Shown here: piece by piece, positions 46,547-64,000 of the stretch
Position numbering within the stretch: position 1 is the first letter of the stretch
How the letters are laid out: each line of letters starts with the position of its first letter
Assembly (NCBI RefSeq): GCF_016125515.1
Contig: NZ_WGLO01000019.1
Location: 78,547-142,546 of the forward strand
Length of the DNA: 64,000 nt
Source: Hyphomonas sp.
Lineage (GTDB): Bacteria > Pseudomonadota > Alphaproteobacteria > Caulobacterales > Hyphomonadaceae
Direction: 5' to 3'
The notes under the pieces: model-generated
Databases searched by the model: none
Told to the model about the DNA's origin: nothing
What the model saw: the letters and a program-made list of their open reading frames with translations, nothing else
Position numbers and translations under genes: made by a program

Positions 46547-47697
46547 CCTGGCTGTTGGCGCATATGTGGATTGTGGTGGCCGCGACCGGCTCAGCTGCGT
46601 TGATTCTCGGCTGGTCCGTGCGCGGCATGATGCTGTCCGGCAAGATGCGTCAGGCTCTTGTGGAGCGCGATATGGTGCGCGTCGAACTCGGCCATGCCAA
46701 GGACGAGATCGAGCGCCTGTTCGCCGACCAACGCAAGCGCGGCAATGGCGAGGTTGCGGCCGCACCGGCGGCGGATCCGATCCTGGCGCGCAAGGTTGAA
46801 TCGCTGACAGCCGAACTCGCGCGCAAATCCGCCGAGATCGATGCGCTGAAAGCAGCGCCGGCACCGGCTGCTGTTGCAGCTCCGGCCGCTGCGACAGCGA
46901 CGTCGGCAGCGGGGCAGGTGGAGGAGACCCTTGTCTGGCGCAACCGGCATCTGGAAAGCCGCGTCGTTCACCTGGAATCGGAACTCGCCAAAGCCGCAGC
47001 AGCGCCGCCGCCGGCTGCACCCGCCGCGCCTGCGGCGGCTCCGGCCGAAGCCTCAGAAGAGACCGCAAAGAAGGATTTTGAGATCAGTTACCTTCGCACC
47101 CGCGTGGCCGGGCTGGAAGCGGAACTTGCTGCGGCGCCCGCGCCGACGGTGGCGGCAGAGGCGCCGGCTGAACCTGTTGCGGCGCCGGCAGCCGAGACGG
47201 CTGCGCCGGTAGAAGAAGAGATTGCCCGGCTGCGCTGGCGCGTCCGCTTCCTTGAGGGGCGTCTTGCCTATTTCGAGGGTGATGGCGAGAAGAGCGAAAG
47301 CGCCGACGAGTCAGAGGACTCGGCCGAGGCCGGGTTCGAAGAGGATGCTGAACCGGAACCTGCGCGGCGCGCCTCCGAAAAAATCTTCGAGCAGCTCGAA
47401 GCCGCCGACCAGATGGCTGAAGCCGAGGCGGCGCCGGAGATTGCCCGCGAGCGTCCATTGGCGATGGAGCGGCCGGTCGACGGCAAGCCCGACGACTTGA
47501 CACTGATCGGCGGCATAGGTCCGAAAATCCAGGATGTGCTCAATTCGCTTGGCATCTGGCACTTTGACCAGATCGCGGAATGGACGCCTCAGAACATTGC
47601 CTGGGTCGATGAGTATCTGAGTTTCGCCGGCCGGATCACGCGCGAAGGCTGGGTCGAGCAGGCGGCGGTTCTGGTCGACGAAGCTGCCGACGCCTGA
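46543..47697 (+). CDS. Membrane-anchored coiled-coil protein with helix-hairpin-helix C-terminus
   Basis: Protein of 384 residues. One N-terminal membrane helix (MWIVVAATGSAALILGWSVRG, about 8-28), a long Ala/Pro/Glu-rich coiled-coil region with three repeats of an LESxLA or LEAELA type, then a C-terminal domain LTLIGGIGPKIQDVLNSLGI followed by FDQIAEWTPQNIAWVDEYLSF. That domain is the HhH-type module also seen as a tail on alphaproteobacterial NuoE and on some ribosomal L21/L27-linked proteins. No function can be assigned beyond a bridging role from membrane to some partner. ATGA overlap with the BON/OmpA-like gene. Confidence 0.65.
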   Translation: MTWLLAHMWIVVAATGSAALILGWSVRGMMLSGKMRQALVERDMVRVELGHAKDEIERLFADQRKRGNGEVAAAPAADPILARKVESLTAELARKSAEIDALKAAPAPAAVAAPAAATATSAAGQVEETLVWRNRHLESRVVHLESELAKAAAAPPPAAPAAPAAAPAEASEETAKKDFEISYLRTRVAGLEAELAAAPAPTVAAEAPAEPVAAPAAETAAPVEEEIARLRWRVRFLEGRLAYFEGDGEKSESADESEDSAEAGFEEDAEPEPARRASEKIFEQLEAADQMAEAEAAPEIARERPLAMERPVDGKPDDLTLIGGIGPKIQDVLNSLGIWHFDQIAEWTPQNIAWVDEYLSFAGRITREGWVEQAAVLVDEAADA

Positions 47698-47823
47698 GTA
47701 CGACTGGTGTTCAGAACGGGTTCACCGCGTCGTTCCTAGACTGGCGAGCAGTGACCAGACTGTTTGCAAATCGGGTTGCAGGCAGTACGTTCAGATTCAA
47801 GTTGGTCGCAGGAGAAGGACTTC

Positions 47824-48687
47824 ATGATTAGTCACTTTGAATTCGGTGAAGAATTTGACAGCGCGCTGTTGGCGAACGCCCCGAAGGTGCGCCTTTCTCG
47901 GCGCGGGATCATCATGGGCCTGGCTGCCGGTACGGTGTTCCCGTTCGTTTCGGGATGCACAACCAACGCTGCGACGGGCGCCAGCCAGCTGCTGTTGTTT
48001 GGCGACGACCAGGTCGCAAGCATGGCCGCCACGGCCTGGACAGATATGAAAGCCCAGACGCCGCAGACCTCGAACTCGAAGTTGAAAAGCCGCGTGCTTT
48101 CGATTTGGGATCGGACGATCAATGGCGCTGTGAAGGAAGGCCATATCAGCCCAACCGCGCAGTGGGACGTGGCGGTGTTCGACACCGATGACGTCAACGC
48201 ATTCGTCATGCCGGGCAACCGGGTGGGCGTTTATCGCGGTATCACCGAGCTGACTGAAAACGATGACCAGCTGTCATCTGTGCTCGGCCATGAGACCGGA
48301 CACGTTGTCGGCAAGCATGCCGCCGAGCGGCTTTCGGTATCGACGGCGGCGCAGGTCGGCCTGATGGCCGGGCAGATCGCCGTCGCGTCGTCGGATGAAC
48401 TGTCCAAGTATGGCGCGGCGATCGGCGCACTCGGCGGCGCAGCGGTGCAATTTGGCGTGATCCTGCCTTACAGCCGCAATCATGAGCTGCAGGCCGACAA
48501 GCTCGGCGTCGATTACATGCACCAGGCTGGATATGATGTGAAACAGTCCGTGCGCCTGTGGGAATTGATGGACGCCCAGTCCAAAGGCCAGCGCCCGCCC
48601 GAATTCATGTCCACGCACCCCGATCCTGTCCGCCGGGCTGAAGAGCTGCGCAACTATATCAACGCGCGCGGCTATGCGCTGATCTAG
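47824..48687 (+). CDS. M48-family zinc metallopeptidase, Tat-type lipoprotein
   Basis: Protein of 287 residues. The signal region SRRGIIMGLAAGTVFPFVSGC contains an SRR pair and a lipobox VSGC, suggesting Tat export and lipid anchoring. Zinc motif GHETGHVVGKHAAER (HETGH at about 156-160), third ligand in RNHELQADKLGVDYM, and WM-type end FMSTHPDPVRRAEELRNY, as in M48C LoiP/YcaL-like enzymes. A long ribosome-binding site (AGGAGAAGGA) ends 3 nt before the ATG at 47824; an in-frame ATG at 47764 is disfavoured. Ends at the terminator that precedes rplK. Confidence 0.88.
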   Translation: MISHFEFGEEFDSALLANAPKVRLSRRGIIMGLAAGTVFPFVSGCTTNAATGASQLLLFGDDQVASMAATAWTDMKAQTPQTSNSKLKSRVLSIWDRTINGAVKEGHISPTAQWDVAVFDTDDVNAFVMPGNRVGVYRGITELTENDDQLSSVLGHETGHVVGKHAAERLSVSTAAQVGLMAGQIAVASSDELSKYGAAIGALGGAAVQFGVILPYSRNHELQADKLGVDYMHQAGYDVKQSVRLWELMDAQSKGQRPPEFMSTHPDPVRRAEELRNYINARGYALI

Positions 48688-48710
48688 GTTCCGGAACCTT
48701 AACCAGACCC

Positions 48711-48744
48711 AAAACCCCGGTTGGCCCCGTCAACCGGGGTTTTT
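48711..48744 (+). terminator. Intrinsic terminator between the M48 gene and rplK
   Basis: AAAACCCCGGTTG (48711-48723) pairs with CAACCGGGGTTTT (48731-48743), 7-nt loop, and further T to 48744. It separates the ribosomal cluster from the M48 gene, so rplK has its own promoter. Confidence 0.94.
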
Positions 48745-48756
48745 CATGGGTCTCGC

Positions 48757-48785
48757 TTGACCGGGCAGGGGCTTTGCGCCATACG
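48757..48785 (+). promoter_or_regulatory. Candidate rplKA promoter
   Basis: TTGACC (48757-48762), 17-nt spacer, CATACG (48780-48785), about 100 nt upstream of rplK and directly after the terminator. By eye. Confidence 0.4.
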
Positions 48786-48885
48786 CGCGGCTTCCGCGGG
48801 AGGCTGCCAGCCGCACCGAGGAGCCTCGATATCAACCGGGCGGATCGAAAGACCACCGCCCCTTAGCCAACGTTGTGAGGACAAA

Positions 48886-49332
48886 ATGGCGAAGAAACTC
48901 CTGGGGCAGATCAAGCTCCAGATCCCGGCCGGCAAGGCCAACCCGTCGCCGCCAGTGGGCCCGGCCCTTGGTCAGCGCGGTATCAACATCATGGAATTCT
49001 GCAAGGCGTTCAACGCCCGCACCCAGTCCATGGAAGAAGGCGTGCCGATTCCGGTCGTCATTCAGTATTACCAGGACAAGTCGTTCACCTTCGTCACCAA
49101 GACGCCGCCGGCAACGGTTCTGCTCAAGAAGGCCGCTGGCCTGAAACTGGGCAAGAAGCCGGCCTCGGGCGCCAAGAAGCCGGGTCATGAGACCTCGGGC
49201 AAGGTGACGATGGACCAGGTCCGCGAAATCGCGAAGGTCAAGATGGCCGACTTGAACGCCAACGACCTTGATGCTGCCACCAAGATCATCGCCGGCTCCG
49301 CCCGCGCGATGGGCCTGCGGGTTGAGGAGTAA
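48886..49332 (+). CDS. rplK: Ribosomal protein L11
   Basis: Large-subunit protein of the GTPase-associated centre, 148 residues. Start [47 protein letters not shown], with the family's Pro-rich [15 protein letters not shown] segment and C-terminal RNA-binding domain ([18 protein letters not shown]). The frame is open upstream to 48721, but GTGAGGA about 6 nt before ATG 48886 and homology fix the start. 5 nt from rplA. secE-nusG, its usual upstream neighbours, are absent. Confidence 0.98.
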   Translation: MAKKLLGQIKLQIPAGKANPSPPVGPALGQRGINIMEFCKAFNARTQSMEEGVPIPVVIQYYQDKSFTFVTKTPPATVLLKKAAGLKLGKKPASGAKKPGHETSGKVTMDQVREIAKVKMADLNANDLDAATKIIAGSARAMGLRVEE

Positions 49333-49337
49333 TCACC

Positions 49338-50030
49338 ATGGCTAAAGGAAAACGTACCCGCGCCATCGCGCAGACGATCGACGCCACCAAGGCCTACACG
49401 ATCCCGGAAGCCGTGAAGCTCGTGAAATCGAACGCCAAGGCGAAATTCGACGAGTCGATCGAAATCGCCGTGAACCTCGGCGTTGACCCGAAATATGCCG
49501 ACCAGCAGGTCCGCTCGGTCGTCAGCCTGCCGGCTGGCACCGGCAAGGCCGTCCGCGTCGCTGTGTTCGCCAAGGACAAGAAGGCCGAGGAAGCCACCGC
49601 GGCCGGCGCCGATATCGTTGGCGCAGAAGACCTGTTCGAAAAGGTCAACGGCGGCTTCATGGACTTCGACCGCGTTATCGCGACCCCCGACATGATGGGC
49701 CTCGTCGGCCGTCTCGGTAAGGTGCTCGGCCCGCGCGGCCTGATGCCGAACCCGAAAGTCGGCACCGTGACCCCGAACGTGGCCCAGGCCGTCAAGGATG
49801 CCAAAGGCGGCGCGATTGAGTTCAAGGTCGAAAAAGCCGGTATCGTCCACGCCGGTATCGGCAAGGCAAGCTTCTCGGAAGCCGACATCGAAAAGAACAT
49901 CCAGGCCTTCCTTGCGGCTGTGGTCAGAGCGCGTCCGTCGGGCGCGAAGGGCACCTTCGTTCGCAAGATCTCGCTTTCGTCCACCATGGGCGGCGGCGTC
50001 ACGATCGACCTGGCGGAAGCCAAGGGCTGA
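49338..50030 (+). CDS. rplA: Ribosomal protein L1
   Basis: Protein of the L1 stalk, 230 residues, normal length. [43 protein letters not shown] start, [15 protein letters not shown], and end [16 protein letters not shown]. In E. coli L1 represses translation of its own rplKA mRNA; the 5-nt rplK-rplA gap is compatible with coupling. Followed by an intrinsic terminator, so rplKA is a separate unit from rplJL-rpoBC. Confidence 0.98.
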   Translation: MAKGKRTRAIAQTIDATKAYTIPEAVKLVKSNAKAKFDESIEIAVNLGVDPKYADQQVRSVVSLPAGTGKAVRVAVFAKDKKAEEATAAGADIVGAEDLFEKVNGGFMDFDRVIATPDMMGLVGRLGKVLGPRGLMPNPKVGTVTPNVAQAVKDAKGGAIEFKVEKAGIVHAGIGKASFSEADIEKNIQAFLAAVVRARPSGAKGTFVRKISLSSTMGGGVTIDLAEAKG

Positions 50031-50058
50031 GGCCCGGCCTCCGGTTCTGCCTGATCCC

Positions 50059-50098
50059 AAAAAGCCCGGTGTCTGCATTGGCAGGCGCCGGGTTTTTT
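50059..50098 (+). terminator. Intrinsic terminator after rplA
   Basis: Stem AAAAAGCCCGGTGTCTGC (50059-50076) with GCAGGCGCCGGGTTTTTT (50081-50098), two or three G-U wobbles, 4-nt loop; the T-run is the end of the right arm. Confidence 0.92.
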
Positions 50099-50162
50099 CT
50101 GTCCGCAGAAAAAAGCGGGCGGGGGGTTGCGGGCCAGTGGAAAAAGCGTTAATGCCGCCCGC

Positions 50163-50423
50163 TTGACGCGAGTTCAATGATATGCATCGGAGAACTCCCG
50201 TTTCCTGTCCGAGACCATAGGTCGTTCCCGCAAGGGAAAGCCAAGGGCCGCAAGGCCGCCTATGCAGACGGGGTGAGGCGTAGATACGGTTCGGAATTTT
50301 CTGGAATTTTCCGGAAAAGGCTTAGCCGGACAGGCCAATCCCTGGGCAGGCGCTGGAAGCCGCAAGGCCGAAGGCGATTACCAGGGCGGCCGGATGGTCC
50401 GGACGCCTCAATGGAGACCCGCA
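50163..50423 (+). ncRNA. Structured rplJ leader, candidate L10 autoregulatory leader
   Basis: After a TTGACGC element (50163-50169, with a less clear -10 near TGATAT) comes a leader of about 230 nt without a convincing gene. It contains three hairpins capped by the GNRA loop GCAA: TTCCC/GGGAA at 50225-50238, GGCC/GGCC at 50246-50257, GCC/GGC at 50359-50368. There is also a stem TTTTCTGG/CCGGAAAA at 50297-50318. In many bacteria L10(L12)4 binds a structured leader at this place (L10 leader). Role here is inferred from position and structure. Confidence 0.5.
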
Positions 50424-50939
50424 ATGGATAAAGCTGGAAAAAGCGCGGCTCTCGACACCCTAAAAGGGGTGTTCGAACAGTCGGGTGCGGTCATTGTGAC
50501 CCACTATACCGGTCTGACCGTGGCGGAAATGACGAAGCTGCGTGGCATGCTCCGCAAGGACGGCGCGCACTTCAAAGTGGTCAAGAACCGCCTGGCGAAA
50601 ATCGCCCTGGGCGGGGTTGGCGGCGACAAGGCTCAAGACCTCTTCCAGGGTCCTGTGGCTATCGCTTACTCGCCGGATCCGGTGTCGGCTGCGAAAGCGG
50701 CAGACGAGTTCTCGAAGGAAAATTCGAAACTCGTGATCATCGGTGCGGTGATGGGCGATCAAGTGCTGGACGCCAAAGGCGTCGAAGCCCTTGCGAAGCT
50801 GCCGTCTCTCGACCAGCTGCGTGGCAAAATCATCGGCCTCGTTCAGGCTCCGGCGACTAAAATCGCTGGCGTCCTGCAGGCGCCGGCGTCGCAGCTTGCC
50901 CGCGTCGTGTCCGCGTACGCGTCGAAAGACGCTGCGTAA
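50424..50939 (+). CDS. rplJ: Ribosomal protein L10
   Basis: Base of the L7/L12 stalk, 171 residues. MDKAGKSAALDTLKGVFEQSGAVIVTHYTGLTVAEM-type start and HFKVVKNRLAKIAL, a conserved rRNA-binding segment. The C-terminus is the L12-binding helix. The frame is open to 50394; ATG 50424 has GGAGAC 6 nt upstream and starts the homology. 60 nt before rplL. Confidence 0.97.
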   Translation: MDKAGKSAALDTLKGVFEQSGAVIVTHYTGLTVAEMTKLRGMLRKDGAHFKVVKNRLAKIALGGVGGDKAQDLFQGPVAIAYSPDPVSAAKAADEFSKENSKLVIIGAVMGDQVLDAKGVEALAKLPSLDQLRGKIIGLVQAPATKIAGVLQAPASQLARVVSAYASKDAA

Positions 50940-50999
50940 GTCACTCGTTTTCGCAACCAACGACCTTAACAACCGAACCAAACAACAGGACATACAATC

Positions 51000-51380
51000 A
51001 TGGCAAATCTCGAAAAGATTGTCGAAGACCTCTCGGCTCTGACCGTTCTCGAAGCTGCTGAGCTGGCGAAACTCCTCGAAGAAAAGTGGGGCGTTTCGGC
51101 TGCTGCTCCCGTCGCAGTTGCTGCTGTCGGCGGCGGTGCGGCTCCGGCAGCTGCTGCTGAAGCCCAGACCGAGTTCGACGTCGTTCTCACCGATGCCGGT
51201 GGCAAGAAGATCGAAGTCATCAAGCTCGTTCGCGAAGTCGTTCCTTCGCTCGGCCTGAAAGAAGCCAAAGACCTCGTCGAAGGCGCTCCGAAAACCCTGA
51301 AAGAAGGCGTTTCGAAAGCCGACGGCGAAGCATTGAAGAAGAAGTTCGAAGAAGCAGGCGCTAAAGTCGAACTGAAGTAA
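51000..51380 (+). CDS. rplL: Ribosomal protein L7/L12
   Basis: Protein of 126 residues. N-terminal dimerisation domain ([29 protein letters not shown]), Ala-rich hinge ([20 protein letters not shown]), C-terminal factor-binding domain ([43 protein letters not shown]). Recruits translation factors to the ribosome. Confidence 0.98.
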   Translation: MANLEKIVEDLSALTVLEAAELAKLLEEKWGVSAAAPVAVAAVGGGAAPAAAAEAQTEFDVVLTDAGGKKIEVIKLVREVVPSLGLKEAKDLVEGAPKTLKEGVSKADGEALKKKFEEAGAKVELK

Positions 51381-51440
51381 GCGCCTCACGGCGTGTGTCC
51401 GGGCAGCGTTCGCGCGAGGCGTTGCCCAGTCAAGGAATAG

Positions 51441-51469
51441 CGCGGCGGTCTCCTTTTGGGACCGCCGCG
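51441..51469 (+). promoter_or_regulatory. Stable hairpin between rplL and rpoB (candidate attenuator or RNase III site)
   Basis: CGCGGCGGTC (51441-51450) pairs perfectly with GACCGCCGCG (51460-51469); the inner CC/GG extends the stem. No T-run follows, so it is not a full intrinsic terminator. Position matches the rplL-rpoB attenuator/processing site known in E. coli. Confidence 0.6.
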
Positions 51470-51533
51470 TGCTCGCGTTTCAAACTCCGGCTTGCCGTCA
51501 GTCCTGGCGGCGCCGACAAAATGGGAACTTGGG

Positions 51534-55667
<4,134 letters not shown>

Positions 55668-55686
55668 TCACGTCGCTTAGAGTTAA

Positions 55687-55721
55687 GGCCCCGCGGGAAG
55701 TCCGGATCTTCCGGCGGGGCC
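55687..55721 (+). promoter_or_regulatory. Hairpin in the rpoB-rpoC spacer
   Basis: GGCCCCGC plus GGAAG (55687-55700, one mismatch) pairs with CTTCC plus GCGGGGCC (55708-55721), loop of 7 nt. It is 20 nt after the rpoB stop and lacks a T-run. Perhaps a processing or stabilising element. Confidence 0.5.
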
Positions 55722-55793
55722 GAGCCTGATACCGGATTTTTCAGGGCAGGGGGCTGAAGCCTCCCAACGCCCACCCCAAGGAGCAGACACCCG

Positions 55794-60005
<4,212 letters not shown>

Positions 60006-60047
60006 TCCTGTCCTGAATTGGGTCGCACCGGCCCTTGAACCCACAGG

Positions 60048-60076
60048 AAAAGCCTGCCAGTTCTGGCAGGCTTTTT
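60048..60076 (+). terminator. Intrinsic terminator after rpoC
   Basis: AAAAGCCTGCCAG (60048-60060) pairs perfectly with CTGGCAGGCTTTT (60063-60075), 2-nt loop, T-run to 60076. It splits rpoBC from rpsL. Confidence 0.95.
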
Positions 60077-60096
60077 CATTTCCGGGCGAGGCCGTC

Positions 60097-60204
60097 ATGA
60101 ACTTCTCGAAAGCTGATCTGGCCGGGGCGGGGTGCGCGTTGGCTGCCATCGGGCTGGTGGCCTGGATGTGTTTCAGCAGCTGGGGCGGCGTTTTACCCTT
60201 CTGA
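60097..60204 (+). CDS. Possible 35-residue membrane peptide
   Basis: ATG 60097 to TGA 60202-60204: a short polar N-terminus then one hydrophobic helix (AGCALAAIGLVAWMCF), ending in WGGVLPF. Located just after the rpoC terminator; a GGGCGAG about 12 nt upstream is only a weak ribosome-binding site. Could be fortuitous. Confidence 0.3.
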   Translation: MNFSKADLAGAGCALAAIGLVAWMCFSSWGGVLPF

Positions 60205-60241
60205 AGGGCAAATCCCGGGCCCGGTTTGCAGCCTGCTGCCC

Positions 60242-60270
60242 TTGACGCGCGCCGCGCGCGAGTCTACACG
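60242..60270 (+). promoter_or_regulatory. Candidate rpsL-rpsG-fusA-tuf promoter
   Basis: TTGACGC (60242-60248) fits TTGACGS; -10 candidate TACACG (60265-60270) at 17-nt spacing, within GTCTACAC, which partly resembles GCTANAWC. About 180 nt of leader follow before rpsL. Confidence 0.45.
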
Positions 60271-60447
60271 CCGCCAAATCGTCAGAGAGGTAAACGGGCG
60301 TTTCGTCCGCCAGCCGTACCGGCCGCAGCGATGCACCGGTCAATCTGACCTCCAATTTCCCGCCGTCCCGAATGCCACACGCGGCCTTCGGGGCAGTTGT
60401 TATTATCGGCCCCCGGGCCATCATGTATGAAGAGACAGTAGGCCCGA

Positions 60448-61304
<857 letters not shown>

Positions 61305-61395
61305 CCAGCACTAACTGTCCGGGCGGAAGAGGTTGCTCGCCCGGGCGAGCCACCCTTTTCAGCTACCTGGAACACTGAACACGAAGGTTTACACT

Positions 61396-63522
61396 ATGGC
61401 CCGCGAATACCCGCTGGAGCGCTACCGGAACTTCGGCATCATTGCGCACATTGATGCCGGCAAGACCACGACGACTGAGCGCGTCCTCTATTACACGGGC
61501 AAGTCGCACAAGATCGGCGAAGTGCACGATGGCGCGGCCACCATGGACTGGATGGAGCAAGAGCAGGAGCGGGGCATCACGATCACCTCGGCTGCCACCA
61601 CGACGTTCTGGGAGCGCACCGAAGACGGCTCGACGGCCCAGTCCCCGAAATACCGTTTCAATATCATCGACACCCCCGGACACGTCGACTTCACGATCGA
61701 GGTCGAGCGTTCGCTGGCCGTGCTCGACGGCGCCGTCGTGCTGCTCGATGGCAACGCCGGCGTTGAGCCGCAGACCGAAACGGTCTGGCGCCAGGCCGAC
61801 CGCTACAAAGTTCCGCGCATCGTTTTCGTCAACAAGATGGACAAGACTGGAGCGGATTTCTACAATTGCGTCTCGATGATCCGCGACCGTACGGGTGCAA
61901 CGCCCGCACCTATCCAGCTGCCGATCGGCGCTGAAAGCAGCCTCGAAGGCCATATCGACCTCATCACGATGAAGGAATGGGTGTGGGAAGGTGAAGACCT
62001 CGGCGCATCCTGGGTCCTGAAGCCGATCCGTGAAAGCATGCAGGCTGAAGCCAGCGAATGGCGCGCCAAGCTCATCGAGCTGGCCGTCGAGATGGACGAC
62101 GCGGTCATGGAAGCCTTCCTCGTCGATGGCACCGAGCCGGACGTCCCGACGCTGCGCGCCCTGATCCGCAAAGGCACGCTCGGACTGAAGTTCGTTCCCA
62201 TCCTGTGTGGTTCGGCGTTCAAGAACAAAGGCGTCCAGCCGATGCTGAACGGCGTCGTTGACTACCTGCCGAGCCCGCTCGATGTGCCGGCTTATCTCGG
62301 GTTCAAACCGGGCGACGAGACGGAAACGCGCAACATTCCGCGCTCGGCCGATGACGGCCAGCCGTTTGCCGGTCTGGCCTTCAAGATCATGAACGATCCC
62401 TACATGGGCACCCTGACCTTCACCCGGATCTATTCGGGCAAGCTGTCGAAGGGCGATGCGTTCCTGAACGCCACCAAAGGCAAGAGAGAGCGCGTCGGCC
62501 GCATGGTCATGATGCACGCCAACAAGCAGGACGAGATCACGGAAGCCTTCGCTGGCGATATCGTGGCTCTGGCCGGCCTCAAGGAAACCACGACCGGTGA
62601 CACGGTCTGCGATCCGTCGCAGCCCGTCGTTCTCGAAACGATGACCTTCCCGCAGCCCGTGATCGAGATTGCCGTCGAGCCGAAAACCAAGGCTGACCAG
62701 GAAAAGATGTCGGTGGGTCTGCAGCGCCTGGCGGCCGAAGATCCGTCCTTCCGCGTCGAGACGGATTTCGAATCCGGCCAGACGATCATGAAAGGCATGG
62801 GCGAGCTTCACCTCGACATCCTGATCGACCGCCTGAAGCGCGAATTCAAGGTCGAAGCCAATATCGGCCAGCCGCAGGTGGCTTACCGTGAGAAGCTCGG
62901 CCGCGCAGCGATGATCGACTTCACGCACAAGAAGCAGTCGGGCGGTACCGGCCAGTTCGCCCGCATCAAGCTCGAGTTCGAACCGCTTGAGCCGGGCTCG
63001 GGCTTTATCTTCGAAAGCGCGATCGTTGGCGGTGCGGTGCCGAAGGAATACATCCCGGGCGTCAGCAAGGGTCTCGAAATGGCCAAGGAAAACGGGCTTC
63101 TCGCCGGTTATCCTGTGACCGACTTCCGGGCCCGGTTGGTGGACGGCGCTTTCCACGATGTCGACTCGAGCGTGCTCGCGTTCGAAATCGCGGCCCGTGG
63201 CGCATTCCGCGAGCTGAAGGGCAAGGCCGATCCGCGCCTGATGGAACCGATCATGAAGGTCGAAGTCGTGACGCCCGAGGACTACATGGGCGACGTGATC
63301 GGCGACCTGAACTCCCGCCGCGGTCAGATCCAGGGCTCCGAAGCCCGGGGTATTGCCACGGCCATCACGGCGATGGTGCCGCTTGTGAACATGTTTGGCT
63401 ACGTGTCGAACCTTCGGGGCATGTCGCAAGGCCGCGCACAGTTCACCATGCTGTTCGATCACTATGACGAAGTCCCGCGCGCTGAAGCGCAGAAAATCAT
63501 TCAGGAAGTCTCGGGCTCGTAA
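61396..63522 (+). CDS. fusA: Translation elongation factor G
   Basis: GTPase driving ribosomal translocation, 708 residues. P-loop [11 protein letters not shown], switch [22 protein letters not shown] guanine motif [12 protein letters not shown], and domain IV-V sequences ([19 protein letters not shown]). The frame is open to 61333, but ATG 61396 begins the homologous [19 protein letters not shown]. Follows rpsG by 91 nt. Confidence 0.98.
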   Translation: MAREYPLERYRNFGIIAHIDAGKTTTTERVLYYTGKSHKIGEVHDGAATMDWMEQEQERGITITSAATTTFWERTEDGSTAQSPKYRFNIIDTPGHVDFTIEVERSLAVLDGAVVLLDGNAGVEPQTETVWRQADRYKVPRIVFVNKMDKTGADFYNCVSMIRDRTGATPAPIQLPIGAESSLEGHIDLITMKEWVWEGEDLGASWVLKPIRESMQAEASEWRAKLIELAVEMDDAVMEAFLVDGTEPDVPTLRALIRKGTLGLKFVPILCGSAFKNKGVQPMLNGVVDYLPSPLDVPAYLGFKPGDETETRNIPRSADDGQPFAGLAFKIMNDPYMGTLTFTRIYSGKLSKGDAFLNATKGKRERVGRMVMMHANKQDEITEAFAGDIVALAGLKETTTGDTVCDPSQPVVLETMTFPQPVIEIAVEPKTKADQEKMSVGLQRLAAEDPSFRVETDFESGQTIMKGMGELHLDILIDRLKREFKVEANIGQPQVAYREKLGRAAMIDFTHKKQSGGTGQFARIKLEFEPLEPGSGFIFESAIVGGAVPKEYIPGVSKGLEMAKENGLLAGYPVTDFRARLVDGAFHDVDSSVLAFEIAARGAFRELKGKADPRLMEPIMKVEVVTPEDYMGDVIGDLNSRRGQIQGSEARGIATAITAMVPLVNMFGYVSNLRGMSQGRAQFTMLFDHYDEVPRAEAQKIIQEVSGS

Positions 63523-63558
63523 CCGGGTCCCTCAAGTTCAGAACAAAGGAGAGGCCCC

Positions 63559-64000
<442 letters not shown>

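Larger units (their letters stand above)
60006..60447 (+). other. rpoC-rpsL spacer: terminator, small ORF and rpsL promoter region
   Basis: 442 nt. It holds the rpoC terminator (60048-60076), a possible 35-codon ORF (60097-60204), a TTGACG-type promoter (60242-60270) and about 170 nt of rpsL leader in which no clear gene was seen. Confidence 0.6.

Noticed and set aside
50177..50431. 84-codon frame in the rplJ leader
   Set aside because: It overlaps the structured leader, has no ribosome-binding site or homology, and reads out of frame with rplJ.
61363..63462. 699-codon frame antisense to fusA
   Set aside because: Shadow of EF-G.

Overview
The window is a high-G+C chromosomal segment from an alphaproteobacterium. 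The protein set, the gene order around carA/yqeY/dnaG/rpoD, the TTGACG-type promoter elements and the large TonB-dependent receptor point to the Caulobacterales/Hyphomonadaceae side of the class. Genus level (Hyphomonas-like) is inference only. I see no prophage, insertion sequence, CRISPR array, rRNA or tRNA gene; gene density is high and the coding style is uniform.

Layout. 1-16.5 kb: mnmA (5' end outside the window), a WYL/TerB-like protein, a leftward carB-greA-ELM1-like operon, a small lipoprotein, a TadG-like pilus protein, an MBL hydrolase, an M48 peptidase, an orphan radical SAM protein, a TetR regulator, then leftward carA plus an SRAP protein, divergent from yqeY and a PRC-barrel-like lipoprotein. 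16.7-20.7 kb: the macromolecular synthesis pair dnaG-rpoD with a strong terminator; DnaG lacks three of the four usual zinc ligands. 20.7-34.2 kb: housekeeping and transport, with a DCC-family protein, M3 peptidase, metY, YpfJ-type peptidase, VOC protein, a 51-residue CxxC protein, oppBC permeases, a phosphatase-like/ATP-grasp-like/MBL trio, an OppA lipoprotein, a DUF3667 membrane protein and a secreted unknown.

34.4-43.3 kb is the most distinctive accessory stretch: a TonB-dependent receptor, a TPR-sulfotransferase, a secreted S9 peptidase and a TPR-2OG-Fe(II) oxygenase. This looks like an outer-membrane uptake or surface-modification locus and is the best candidate for an undescribed system. 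43.3-48.7 kb: two RNA methyltransferase-type genes, a BON/OmpA-like protein coupled to a coiled-coil/HhH protein, and a second M48 lipoprotein.

48.7-64 kb: the beta/str ribosomal-RNA polymerase region rplK-rplA / rplJ-rplL-rpoB-rpoC / rpsL-rpsG-fusA-tuf (tuf runs off the end). It is divided by clear terminators after rplA and rpoC, and by structured leaders before rplJ and rpoB. secE-nusG, usually directly upstream of rplK, is not there.
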